Shown in pieces: positions 10,979 to 22,097 of a stretch of 64,000 bases of DNA. The DNA is taken from the NCBI GenBank assembly GCA_963682025.1, contig OY821518.1, positions 127,538,582 to 127,602,581 on the forward strand, given 5' to 3'. The notes under the pieces were generated by a model that was given only the letters and a program-made list of their open reading frames with translations, ran no database searches and had not been told where the DNA came from. Made by a program: the position numbers and the translations under genes. How positions within the stretch are numbered: position 1 is the stretch's first letter; each line of letters starts with the position of its first letter. The stretch is from Cordilura impudica. Its lineage: Eukaryota > Arthropoda > Insecta > Diptera > Scathophagidae.

Positions 10979-13975
10979 ATGTACTCGGGTAAAGATGAAA
11001 TCGGCCGGCATGTAGCAGGCGTTGGTATCTTGTTAAAACCGTCGGCCCGCAAAAGTATAATCACTTGGAAGCCTATTTCTGAACGCTTAATGTGGGCTCG
11101 CTTCAAGTCTAGAGTACGAAACGTTACCATAATTCAGTGCTACGCTCCGACGGAGCCGAGCAGTCACGCAGCCGAAATGGAAGTGAAACTCAACCCCAGA
11201 TTTTATGGTCGAGGACGAAGAAAATTTTTACAGATGCAGCCGAGAATATTATCGGACCCTTACCTAAAGGTAAAGAAGAATGGATGAGTGAACAAACATG
11301 GCAGCTGATCAGCGAGCGAAAACGACTAAAAGTACAAATTTTTTCCAACGTGATCCTGAAGCTGAAACGTGAGGTAAAAAGAGCAGTGAGACGTGACACA
11401 AGAGCACGAATAAATGAACTGGCTGAGAAAGCTGAAGAAGCGGCGAGTACGGGTGACTGTGGAACCCTGTATAAAATATCAAAGAAGATCACCAATAAAG
11501 AATCTGCTATTGAACGTCCTATCAATGACCTTAACTGCAACTTATTGAACACAGATACCGATCAGCTAAATAGATGGAAGGAGCACTTCGCTACGGTGCT
11601 TAATAGCATGATCGTCAACATCGACCTCAGCTCATACGATGTTTCCGCTACTACACTCCCTAAGGCACGTATCAGAACCGATCCACAAAGTTTGAATGAG
11701 ATCCAGACGGCAATTAAGCAAACACCCTCCGGGAAAGCAGCAGGAATTGACGGATCCCTGCAGAACTGTACAAGGCAGATCCCACACTCGCGGAAAATAT
11801 TCTTCGACCTGCTATAGCGATAGCCTGGGAGAGCGGATCCTTTCCAGAAGAATGGAAGCAGGGCATCATTTTCAAACTACCCAAGAAAGGAGACCTAAAC
11901 AACTGTGTTAATTGGAGAGGTCCTGCCAATAATCGCGAAAATAATCTCCAGAATAATACTAGCAAGAATCAAAGACCATCTTGAAGCAACTATTAGCGAA
12001 CAACAAGCTGGATTTCGAAGTGGTTTTTCTTGTGCCAACACCATCAATACGCTTAGAGTCATCATTGAACAATGTGCTGAATACCGATCACCTCTTTTCA
12101 TGCTTTTTGTAGACTTTGAGAAAGCGTTTGATAGTATCTTACGTGACCGCATTTGGTTAGCCCTGCGAAAGAGGGGTATTCCTGATAAAATATTCGACCT
12201 TATAAAAGAAAGTTATGATAATGCCAGCTGCTGCGTCCTGCATAAGAACAAATTATCTGGGCCTTTCACCGTACAAAGTGGAGTCTCTTTGGGTTTTACG
12301 TGTATTCCTGTCTTGACGACTTAACCACACGGTGGTTTTAGCACATGGAAGATACTATGCGTCTTGCCTTCGCCCCTTCCTTAGATGGTAGCAAACTAGG
12401 AGAATTGTTTTGGCAAAACTCCTTCCTTTGCTATTGGGTTGGCCCGATCTAAAAGCCTATGGGTCGTAGACCCGGTTGGTTGAAATGCAACTCCACATCG
12501 AACTGTGTTCTTCCCGCGATTTTGGGCTACCACAGCCACCACGAAACTCCCCGAGGGGCCGTTCCCAAAAAAGCTATTTAAGGGTACAACACGTTGTCCT
12601 CGGTCATCGGCAGCAATTTCAAAAACACATACTTCCAATAACCGTTCATTTGTCTACTACATTCGTTCTTACTAGCTGTTATTATCAGGTGGCCCTGATA
12701 TGTACAACGTTCATCACCAACATTTCAACCGACTTCCGTTTCGTCCGCGAAACACTATATTGTCGAATGACTCAAGCGTTCTTGGACTCATCTTCCATCC
12801 GACCCTCTTGCCTACTTATTCTACTGCAATGGCCATCTTTGCTAGGACTGGTACTAGCTCATCCATTCACAGCTTCGAATTTTTCGACTCATGCCTGCCT
12901 CCGTCTACTACGCTCCGAACTTACTAATCGGCGCCATCATGCTAGATGATGCGTACGTCAACTTTCGGTAATTCGCTTTTCAACTGGTCTCCGACTTGTC
13001 TTGGACGCTGTATTGACATACGCGTCTGCCTCAAACGCCTTCGACTTGTCTTCGACCCACACTCTCGCTCCATTCCTCCGTCATGGTATCTTGTCAGGAC
13101 AACTGACGCACCCACACCCGGTCTCCTTTCGCTCATGTACCTTCTTGCCATCTTACCTACATTACTTCATTCCCTTTTGGGACAACTACACAATTATGGG
13201 ATGTGAAAACCATTTCATCTGGTAGGTTTTAACACCTCCAGTTTTATGTTTTTGCTTATGCTGTCTTTGAGTATGAAGACGCCGTGAGGTAACCTTGGGC
13301 TTGATAGCTTACCCGTGGTACCTATTTATAGCCTTAGGTAAGGCTTCGCAGCCAGTCTGGCCACATACTAGCCACTACCAAGTTATTCCCCAAAAAGAAT
13401 AGTACTTGGCGGACCTGACCTTAACCTTTAGCCGCTAGGAATAATCACCAGAATTAACTGGCTTTGCCTAGCGTTGCCCGGGAGCACCACGTGGAGGTAG
13501 GTTATAGGCATGGGCGAAGTATCAACCGTCACTGGCGGACCAGTAACTTTATGATACAACTTTGCTCCCCGTACAAAGTGGAGTCAGACAAGGCTGCATA
13601 CTTTCTCCTATTCTCTTTCTTATAGTGATAGGGGATGTGTTAAACGATGCCTTTTCCAGTCACCGTCGCCTCAGAGGAATACAGTGGAAAATCAACAACG
13701 TCTATCTGAGCCACTTGGCGTATGCTGATGACATTTGCTTATTATCGCACAAGCTCAACGATCTGCTATGTAGTGGTGAGTCGCTTTACAGAAATGCGAT
13801 AACATGCGGACTAAGGATAAATGCCCCAAAAACGAAACTATTAATCCTCGGTGATGAATTGCTACGTACAGTTAATACCAACCATCATGACTTTGAAGTG
13901 GTCCAAAAATTTTGCTACCTTGGCAGTGGAGTTACAGCAGACGTTGGATCAGAAACAGACGTTATTGACTATGAT
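10979..13975 (+). pseudogene. endonuclease/reverse transcriptase of RTE-like LINE, broken
   Basis: A short endonuclease piece (HVAGVGILLKPS...NVTIIQCYAPTE, about 11005-11160) is joined by a deletion to the linker and RT domain. RT landmarks are SGKAAGIDG (about 11730), EEWKQGIIF.LPKKGDLN (about 11850-11910), EQQAGFRSG (about 12000), motif A FVDFEKAFDS (about 12108-12137), SGVRQGCILSP (about 13580) and motif C YADDICLL (about 13720-13743). The fingers region needs several frame changes near 11750-11930. The protein stops at about 13975 and lacks the C-terminal thumb. It is inactive. The clade call (RTE-like) is by motif style only. Confidence 0.75.
12286..13568. mobile_element. 1.28-kb insertion with 17-bp target-site duplication, unclassified
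   Basis: The insert is flanked by the perfect direct repeat CCGTACAAAGTGGAGTC (12269-12285 and 13569-13585), and the LINE RT continues across the junction. A 17-bp duplication points to target-primed reverse transcription. The insert is visibly richer in G+C than its surroundings and has no long convincing protein. No poly(A), LTR or TIR is evident. Its last 300 bp are rich in short palindromes (for example ACTGGCGGACCAGT near 13532). A non-autonomous LINE-mobilised element is the likeliest reading. Confidence 0.7.
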
Positions 13976-14194
13976 TTTTTTTTTCAAAACGTTCATTAAT
14001 TCATATTAGGATAACAATTCATAAACTAAAATAAACAATAGTTAACAATAATTTTCTATATACAAAGTCCCAAAATCGGGTTCTCCAGTATTATTAATAT
14101 AATAATATATTTTTATTTAAAAAATAAATTACTAGTTTCCTTACTTCAAATGAAGAATAGATTGATTATGATTATGATCTACAGAAAATCACTG
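13976..14194. other. AT-rich spacer
   Basis: Begins with a T run at the broken LINE end. No feature recognised. Confidence 0.4.
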
Positions 14195-14580
14195 ATTGTC
14201 TTCAAACGGTGAACGCCGAACGGTGTAGAGAAATGATTACAAGTTTTTCCAATTTGCTGGCAATAATCTTGCTGAAATATGGTTCCAACAGGATGGAGCC
14301 ACATGCTATATAACACACGCTACAATTAATTTACTAAAAAAAGGACTTTTGTTGAACGAATAATTTCACGCAATGGTCCTGTTAAATCGCCACCAAGAAC
14401 GTGTGATTGAACCCCATTGTATTATTTTATTTGGAGCATTGTATGTCTACGCCGATGAACCAGAGACAATTGAACACCTGGAAATCAACATTCGACAAGT
14501 TAGTTGCGAAAAACTGCAGCAAATGCTTCGAAAGTGTTATAAACTTGGAGTTCCATAGTGTGCCATGTACGCGCCGACTG
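14195..14580 (+). pseudogene. DD41D mariner transposase fragment, copy 2
   Basis: Across three frames one reads AERCREMI, IWFQQDGATC, INLLKK, ISRNGPVK.PPRTCDLTP and part of the C-terminal helix. These correspond to the middle and end of the transposase seen at 48026-49110. The first catalytic Asp block and the N-terminal half are missing, and several stops are present. Only a decayed internal fragment survives. Confidence 0.7.
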
Positions 14581-14708
14581 TGACGGCCTCATGATCTGAA
14601 ACATACCTAAATATTAATGGCATACAGTAGTCTAATAAAGCTAGTTCAATTGGTACTAACAGTATTTTTCTTTACTTTATATTAATTTAAAGTCCTATAA
14701 ATTAAAAA

Positions 14709-15429
14709 TAAGTAAGAAAATTATACGATACCCTATACCATGCGTTTAGAGGCCCTATCTCTCAGGCCCAACTAGCTGGATATAGAAAATAAGCATAAAC
14801 CAAACTTGAGTGGGATTTTTATTAATTTTTTCGGCTGCAGATATGAAAAAGTTCATATCGGATGCTATATCTATATGGGGACTAGGCCCAAAAGTGGACG
14901 GATCTTGACCATGTTTGGTAAAGTCTCTTGTATTTTGCAAAAATATATACAAACAAAATTTGAGAAGAATAAGTGCAATATTTTTGTTTTTTGATAGATT
15001 TAAGCGAAGATCGGGAAGCAGCTCTATATAATACATATATACAAACCCAATTTGACTAAGATTTGTATGATAATTTGGATCTTATGGCAATATATGTTGA
15101 TTTCATAGAGGTGATTTGTATTGGGGCTAGGTCTGAACATGGACCGATTCTCACCAATTCAATAGCGTTCATCCCATGGCGGAGAAAAGATCAAATACCA
15201 AATTTTGTCAAAATATATTCATATTTGCGACCTGCAGTTTGATTACAAACTTTACATGGACACACAGACGGACGGACGGACGGACGGATGTACATCGTTA
15301 AATCGAATCAGATAGTGATTCTGATTCGATCGGTATAATTAAAGATGGGTGTAGGTCAAATATTTTTGGTTGTTACAAACAGCAGCACAAAGTCATTATA
15401 CCCAAACCACATAGTGGTATAGGGTATAA
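14709..15429 (+). repeat. mini-me-like dispersed repeat, copy M1
   Basis: Starts AAGTAAGAAAATTATACGATACCC and ends in ACCACATAGTGGTATAGGG, so both ends carry the inverted motif ATACCCTATACCA. A (CGGA)n microsatellite lies at 15263-15290 (GTCY on the other strand). Five further copies in the window share the order of blocks. No coding capacity. The GTCY run fits the dipteran mini-me class, which is related to Helentron-type repeats. Confidence 0.75.
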
Positions 15430-16105
15430 ACACACGTTATAATGAGTTTGAACTGAACCAAAGTTATGTACCAAAATTATTTGTTCTAGACCCATCGACT
15501 CACAATCAATTTCTAAGTCGATTTAGCGACATCCCCTCGTCTGTCTGTATTTCTGGCCGTCCGCTCCTCTGTCCGTCAGTCTATAAGAATTAATCGAACA
15601 TAGGACGAACGCTATTGAAATTGATGAATATAGGTGCATACGAACAGCATTTGATAATTCTGCTTATCGATAGAAATCAAACAGAAGACTGAGTACCATG
15701 TAAAAATAGAAACATGGCGGTCATATAGCTTCGGTTGTAAATAACACCGGCAGTACTTGCACATCATGCCGTTGCCTTCCTATTTCAGTCACTTTTCAAA
15801 TCTTTTAACCTTCAACCACGATTGGCGAAAGTTTTGCTTATACATATGTCGTAAAAAACATATATAATGAAGATATTTTCTACTGCAAAATTATAAAAGC
15901 TAACCTCTTTTGGCTCGTACTGGGTACTAGTAATTACTTTCACTAAAAAATTTAATATAGTATAATATATTATTATGTATAATATAGCAAAAGTTCACTT
16001 ACATTTCCATTTCTGTTAATTTTTGTGTTTGCAGTAATATTTGCTGCGTTGCAATTGTTCTGAAGAGAATTTTCAAAACTACTTAAGATTTTCCGCACTT
16101 TTTTT
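15430..16105. other. AT-rich spacer with a GTCY trace
   Basis: A 'gacatcccctcgtctgtctg' stretch near 15528-15590 is a degenerate relative of the GTCY repeats. Otherwise nothing was recognised. Confidence 0.4.
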
Positions 16106-17899
16106 GATGTGTAAACATCTATACGCGCAGGGGGGTAAATTTCTATTTCACAATACAATCGCAAAAACAGTGTAACACATCGGGGTGAGCTGAAGTGTAA
16201 ATCGGTGTGACTTTATCTGATTGTATTTGTGAAAAAATTATGATATGTTCTTTTCTAAACATTTTCCAATTGTCTTTCAAAAAACATCAATTGTATTTCA
16301 GAAAACATCATTCGAGTTTCAGAAAACATCAATTGAATTTCAGAAAACATCAATAGAATTTCAGAAAACATCAATTGTATTTCAGAAACCATCAATATTA
16401 TTTCAGAAAACATCACTTGAATTTCAGAAAACATAAATAGAATTTCAGGAAACATCAATATAATTTCAGAAAACATCATTCGAGTTTCAGAAAACATCAA
16501 TTGTATTTCAGAAAGCATCAATAGAATTTCAGAAAACATCAATTGTATTTCAGAAACCACCAATATAATTTCAGAAAACATCATTTGAATTTCAGAAAAC
16601 ATAAATAGAATTTCAGAAAACATCAATATAATTTCAGAAAACATCAATTGTATTTCAGAAACCATCAATATAATTTCAGAAAACATAATTTGAATTTCAG
16701 AAAACATAAATAGAATTTCAGAAAACATCATTCGAGTTTCAGAAAACCTCAATTGAATTTCAGAAAACATCAATAGAATTTCAGAAAACATCATTTGAAT
16801 TTCAGAAAACATAAATAGAATTTCAGAAAACATCAATATAATTTCAGAAAACATCAATTGTATTTCAGAAACCATCAATATAATTTCAGAAAACATAATT
16901 TGAATTTCAGAAAACATAAATAGAATTTCAGAAAACATCTATATAATTTCAGAAAACATCAATATAATTTCAGAAAACATCAATTGTATTTCAGAAACCA
17001 TCAATATAATTTCAGAAAACATCATTTGAATTTCACAAAACAGAAATAGAATTTCAGAAAACATCACTTGAATTTCAGAAAACATAAATAGAATTTCAGA
17101 AAACATCAATATAATTTCAGAAAACATCATTCGAGTTTCAGAAAACATCAATTGAATTTCAGAAAACATCAATAGAATTTCAGAAAACATCAATTGTATT
17201 TCAGAAGACATCAATTGTATTTCAGAAAACATCATTTGAATTTCAGAAAACATAAATAGAATTTCAGAAAACATCAATAGAATTTCAGGAAACATCAATT
17301 GTATTTCAGAAACCATCAATATAATTTCAGAAAACATCACTTTTATTTCAGAAAACATAAATAGAATTTCAGAAAACATCAATAAAATTTCAGAAAACAT
17401 CAATTGAATTTCAGAAAACATCAATATAATTACAGAAAATATCAATTGTATTTCAGAAAACATCAATTGTATTTCAGAAAACATCATTTGAATTTCAGAA
17501 AACATAAATAGAATTTCAGAAAACATCAATTGTATTTCAGAAACCATCAATATAATTTCAGAAAACATCATTTGAATTTCACAAAACATAAATAGAATTT
17601 CAGAAAACATCACTTGAATTTCAGAAAACATAAATAGAATTTCAGAAAACATCAATATAATTTCAGAAAACATCATTCGAGTTTCAGAAAACATCATTTG
17701 AATTTCAGAAAACATAAATAGAATTTCAGAAAACATCAATATAATTTCAGAAAACATCATTCGAATTTCAGAAAACATCAATTGAATTTCAGAAAACAGC
17801 ATAATCGACTTATTTTTTATGCACTGGAAAATATGATGTTGATGTTTTCTTTAATTATTAGATGTTTACACATCTCCCTTGTGATCGGACCCACATGAT
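16106..17899. mobile_element. Helentron-like/MITE element D1 swollen by a minisatellite
   Basis: The left end has GATGTGTAAACATC (16106-16119) followed by CTATACGCGCAGG. The right end has GATGTTTACACATC (17861-17874) followed by a conserved 'tgatcggac.cacatgat' tail. The same ends occur in D2 (39439-39832) and D3 (51322-51695). In D1 the interior is replaced by about 1.5 kb of 21-bp repeats. Subterminal inverted repeats with a conserved tail beyond them suggest a Helentron-related non-autonomous family; a MITE is the alternative. Confidence 0.65.
16262..17800. repeat. 21-bp minisatellite, frame-preserving
   Basis: About 73 units built on 'tttcagaaaacatcaatNNaa'. With a 21-bp period one minus-strand frame reads a 7-residue unit MFSEI(Q/I/L)(L/M/F) over about 515 codons. 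It is broken only once, by TAG at 16939-16941 where one base differs from the usual Leu codon. Subtypes (IQL, IIL, ILF, IQM) recur in ordered blocks, suggesting higher-order duplication. There is no start context, no non-repeat flanking protein and no homology, so translation is doubtful. Confidence 0.93.
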
Positions 17900-18009
17900 T
17901 TTTTCGTTTTATTTTTAGCGATAAAACTAAATGTGAAAATAATCAATAATCTTGAAAGGGCTTGTCAAACACAGAAAGTAATAGTGTCAACAAAGCATGT
18001 TTCAAAAAA

Positions 18010-18149
18010 TATTTGTTTATACGGAAAAAAAAGCTAAATCACTTTCAAAAAAGGTTAAAAAAGAGTTGAAAGCTAACTCACAATTTCTATAGCTAAACAC
18101 CGAAAATAGAGCTAAATCTACCTATGAAATAGCTAAAATGGCAACACTG
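18010..18149 (-). mobile_element. possible hAT terminal fragment
   Basis: The end 'atagctaaaatggcaacactg' read on the minus strand gives CAGTGTTGCCATTTTAGC. That matches the end of the hAT element at 33575-34815 for its first 12 bp. Repeated 'agctaaa' motifs lie inside, as in that element. The partner end and a target duplication were not found. Confidence 0.4.
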
Positions 18150-20305
18150 ATTAGATACCAACTGCTTTAAAACTGATCACAATAATGGCTTTAATCCTTT
18201 AAAATTTTAAACCGATTTTCGATATTTGTTTAACCTTCTACATTTGCAATATAAAAATTTTCATTGCAAGTTTTGAAAAATTTAAATTAATTCCCCAATA
18301 GAAACTCTTCTTTCGGTTTTCCTATATGCAGCATCGAATAAATCGTAAAATTGCTATAAATCAAGACAATAAACATCAACGCTAAATCCATAATAGGATA
18401 TGTCTAAGAAAAAACAAACAAAAAAAAAAATATAACCATTATGTTCTAAGAAAATAATCGAAAAAATGTCACATTAAAAAGAAAAATTATGACTATAACA
18501 CACGAATTATACTTTAGCAATATCTCTACCATCAACGAACAAATACTACTCTCCGCTAACCATACGAACTCCCCTTTTTCAAATGACAATGAATAGAAAT
18601 GGAATAAAAACATTTCCTATAGAAAATAGATTTAGCATAATAATGTTGAAAATATTACACTTGTGTAAATACAATCATATGCTAAAAGCACCAACTTTCG
18701 CTTTTTTTTTTACCATTTTAATATGTATTCGAAAATCGAAGTCTCTTCACTAAGATTTTAAGCGTTACAAATGTTTTTCATAGAAAACCACAAACCGAAG
18801 AGGAATGAAGGACCCCCTACTGAATCCTAAGGGTATAATTTTAATGGTCAATTGGTATTATAGTTTCTTTCGTGTATAAGTTTCTAGTGTGTGTGTGCGT
18901 GTGAGTATATTTATGTATGTGTGCAGTAGAGCAATGTACACCTTTTTGGTTTATACATGAATTATTTTCTTTTACAGTATAATCGTTTGTTCGAACAAAA
19001 TGTTAATAGCTTTAGAGCCCATTTTTTGTGTTGTTCTGTTAAACAAAAAAAAAAAAAGCAAGCAAAAAATAAAAACCTGAATGGAAAGTCCATTTCGCAT
19101 ATATACGAGGAATTATGTTTACTAAATTGGATTTTTTTTCTCATTTTGTTTCTCATATGTTGTTTGGTAATCTGTTCGTACCAACAAAGAAAGTGTGAGG
19201 CCTGATAAAAAATGAATTTGCAAAAATTGTCCTTTTGGGAATACTTTTCTTTAGTATATGGCAATTTTATTTATATATTTTCTTTTATCAAACCATAACA
19301 TATGTAGGAATTACTCTTCTAATACCAATTTGTGTTAAGAGCATATGTTATTGGAGTTCTGTTGGTAAAAATTATGATCATATTTTTAAATTTAAAATAT
19401 ATTTTATTTGAAAATATATTTTGAAAATACTCTCAATAAGATTTTCTCAGAAAAACCCATCATCTATAATCGTTTATAATGGAAACAGAGATAGTTCCTG
19501 CAAAAAATATATGTTGGCGGTTTTATTTCAGAATTATGACTAAAAATGATTGAACATTGTTTTAATAACTAATGACTTATCGTTCCAAAATACTTCAAAA
19601 TAAACAAGTTATGACATAACACACACAGTAGCACCATTCAAATATATTATTCTCCTTTTGTTATTTCGTATAGAGTTTTAATCTATATAGAGTTTTAATC
19701 TATACGAAATAACAAAAATAACACACGCTGCAACAAGCGATCAAAAGTCAGTAAATTTATAGCGACAGTGCTGCTTTCCTATGACACCCTAGTGCTAAAT
19801 TCATTCGTAATTGGGTCAAACTAGAACTACTACAGATATGTGGTTATATCGCCGGATTTAATGAAACCTCGACTTTGATGCTGTTGAAATACGTTGAAAA
19901 AGTTAAACCGAGCCCAGATGAATATCATTTGAGCTGTTGCACAAATTCGACATTGATTTGAAGCATAACCAATCACATTTGGCGAAGAAAAAAAATACGT
20001 GGGTAGTCGCCATGGCAAACTGGTCAGCTTATTGTCAAGATTTAGCGCTCTTTTTCATGCTGCAAATAAGAGCTTATTATTATATGTGGAAGGAATAAAA
20101 AAAATAGGAAAAACGCTATACTAAATGTATCGAGGTAAAATTATGTTTAGAAATACAACACACTTTTGCCGAAAAAATATGATATATTCAAAAAGTTACT
20201 GAGTTATCATACCACAATCTTATTAGAGTGCCTTGAAATACATGGGGTAAAAATTCATTTTGCGGTCTCAATATAATAAAACGTAACAATTTTGTGATGG
20301 CTAAC
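18150..20305. other. 2.2-kb AT-rich region without recognised genes
   Basis: Several A runs, a TGTGTGCGTG microsatellite near 18890, and a perfect inverted repeat at 19656-19717. The open frame at 18957-19205 has low-complexity composition and no family features. Nothing else was recognised. Confidence 0.4.
19656..19717. repeat. 19-bp perfect inverted repeat with 24-bp loop
   Basis: Arms 19656-19674 and 19699-19717 (TTTTGTTATTTCGTATAGA and its complement). The loop holds a duplicated 'gttttaatctata', so it may have arisen by local template switching. Confidence 0.8.
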
Positions 20306-20396
20306 AGAGCCCACCACTCACAATTTGAGTGAAAATTATAGGAAATTAAATTTTTTCATTGAATTTTTTTTTCAGTGTTTTTTAATCTATATATAT
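20306..20396 (-). mobile_element. Helitron 3' part, split by copy B
   Basis: Minus-strand Helitron tail: degenerate 'ccactcacaatttgagtg' palindrome, then 'aggaaat' and 'ttttttcattg' blocks as in the copy at 57532-57896. The remainder resumes at 27690, on the far side of the long-TIR transposon. Confidence 0.5.
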
Positions 20397-20825
20397 GGGG
20401 GATTTCATGTCAAGTGCACCAACTTTTGAAACCGATGTCTTCCGATCGAGATGAAATTCGCACCAAGGTTAGTCCTATTGGATAGTAGTTTAGATACAAT
20501 TTTTCAACAAGATCGGTCCAGATCTCTCTGAGTTAGAGGGAATCAAAATTTGACATTTTGGCGAAACAGGTGTTTATTCTCATCCATGTAACTTATTACC
20601 TATTGTTCTTAGAAAATTTTCTCCCAAATAGTTTAGATAGCTGTTTCTTCAATATTTCGGAAAAAATACTAAAAAAAAAAAATTTTTTTTGACTTTTTTT
20701 TTGCTAAATTAAAGCATTTTTTACCTTTTTTTCAAAAAGTGCATTTTTTTATTTTTTATTTTTTCATAAGAAAGCTTAGGATTTTTCCTTTAAGAGCTTT
20801 TTGGTCGCTTAGTGGGATGGGAGTG

Positions 20826-20853
20826 CACACTGCTTCGAAGGTGGACAAAAATC
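20826..20853 (+). promoter_or_regulatory. Transib left end, 12-RSS-like
   Basis: CACACTG (20826-20832), a 12-bp spacer (20833-20844), then ACAAAAATC (20845-20853). Against the V(D)J consensus CACAGTG and ACAAAAACC, this is 6 of 7 and 8 of 9. Presumed transposase binding and cleavage site. Confidence 0.85.
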
Positions 20854-22039
20854 GATATTTTCCAAATTTTTGAACTCTTGTCCCTTTTTAGTATATTTGT
20901 TAATCAAACAAACCAACTAAAAGAAATAACATAAAAGTGACCGAGTTTACCGCCTTTTGTATCCGCTAGGGGCGCCGAAGTCAATGGGTTTTTGCTTAAA
21001 GTACACGAATTGAAAAACTTATATTTGGTAGAAGTACGGAAATGATTGCAGGGAGCTCATTTTAAAAGGGAATTGAGGCAATTTTTTTTTAAATGCTTTT
21101 AAACAATATTTAAAAAAATACAAAATTTATGCTTTTACAAAATTCTGCAATTTTATTTTAAAAAATTTAGTACAAATGTTGTGATTTTGGATGAAAAACA
21201 TAAAAATGTTCAAAGTTTCGTGGAAAATAAAATGTTTTTTTTTAAAGCTCCCTAAAATTTTAGTTTTTCCAGACAAAGTTTGAAGCCATAGCTGCAAAAT
21301 AAAAAAAAAAAAAACCAAAAAAAAAGTGCACAAATGTGGAAAAGCAAATTCTGTAAAAATGTCTAAAATGGATTTTTTCATTTTGGCCTTTTTGGTGCAA
21401 TGCGAAAAAATTCCTAAAAAATTGATTTTTTCAGATAATTGCAAAATATTTTCTGTTTTTAAAATGTTTTATTACTGTTCAAAACATCTATTATTTTATT
21501 TTTAAATATCGTGAAAATAACTATTTAAAAGTTGGCTGTAATATTGAGTATTTTTCTTTTAAAAAACCGAAAAATTCAAAAAGTTTAGACGTCCGCCAAA
21601 ATTTTTTTTCAAGAGCTCCCTAAAATTTTATTGATGAAAAAGAAATAAGAAGACGTTATCTTTACAATAAAAAAAAAACCAAAGGAAAAAAAAGTGCACA
21701 AACTTGAAAAAAAAAAAATTTTTTTAAAGCCCAAAACATCGTTTTTTTCAAATTCTTTTCTATTTCTTCATTCGTATGCTGCATGTTATATTCATGTCCC
21801 AGCAAACATATTTAAATATTAAATATATATATTATTAATTATGATTTATTAAATATTTTATTAGTACATACTATTGTATGTTTTTATTGTTGTTATCGTT
21901 ATTAGTATTACTTTTATTCTTATTACATACATTAGTTTTGTAAACAAACTACATATCAAAAAATCTTTTTTTTGGACATAATTTTGTTTATCATCAACCT
22001 ATTGTAAAATGTTATTATGGGTTAGATATGTTTACATTT
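20854..22039. other. Transib 5' non-coding region
   Basis: AT-rich with long A and T runs. Two diverged copies of a segment ('agctccctaaaatttta ... aaaagtgcacaaa') start near 21246 and 21610, so an old duplication is likely. No open frame resembles a second element gene. Confidence 0.6.
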
Positions 22040-22077
22040 TGACGTCACGTTATTATTTCAATGCAAAGTAGGTCAGT
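22040..22077 (+). promoter_or_regulatory. putative Transib promoter
   Basis: A perfect CRE-type palindrome TGACGTCA (22040-22047) precedes an arthropod initiator TCAGT (22073-22077). Transcription would start near 22075, leaving a 5' leader of about 23 nt before the first ATG. No clear TATA box. Motif-based only. Confidence 0.4.
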
Positions 22078-22097
22078 GCAAGTGAATTTTTGTAAAA

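Larger units (their letters stand above)
10961..13975 (+). mobile_element. RTE-like LINE remnant, interrupted
   Basis: A non-LTR retrotransposon copy that has lost the 5' part, part of the endonuclease and the 3' end. It is split by a foreign insertion at 12286-13568. Both halves of the reverse transcriptase are recognisable on either side. It was clearly inserted and decayed before the inner insertion. Confidence 0.75.

Noticed and set aside
12396..13225. Several open frames in the 1.28-kb insertion
   Set aside because: They overlap on both strands without any known domain. Their openness fits the higher G+C content.
16255..17802. Two adjoining minus-strand frames of MFSEI repeats as genes
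   Set aside because: A 21-bp repeat keeps frame by arithmetic. No homology, no promoter, and the array is an expansion inside a mobile element.
18957..19264. Overlapping frames on both strands near an A run
   Set aside because: Low-complexity, no family resemblance, and open on both strands.
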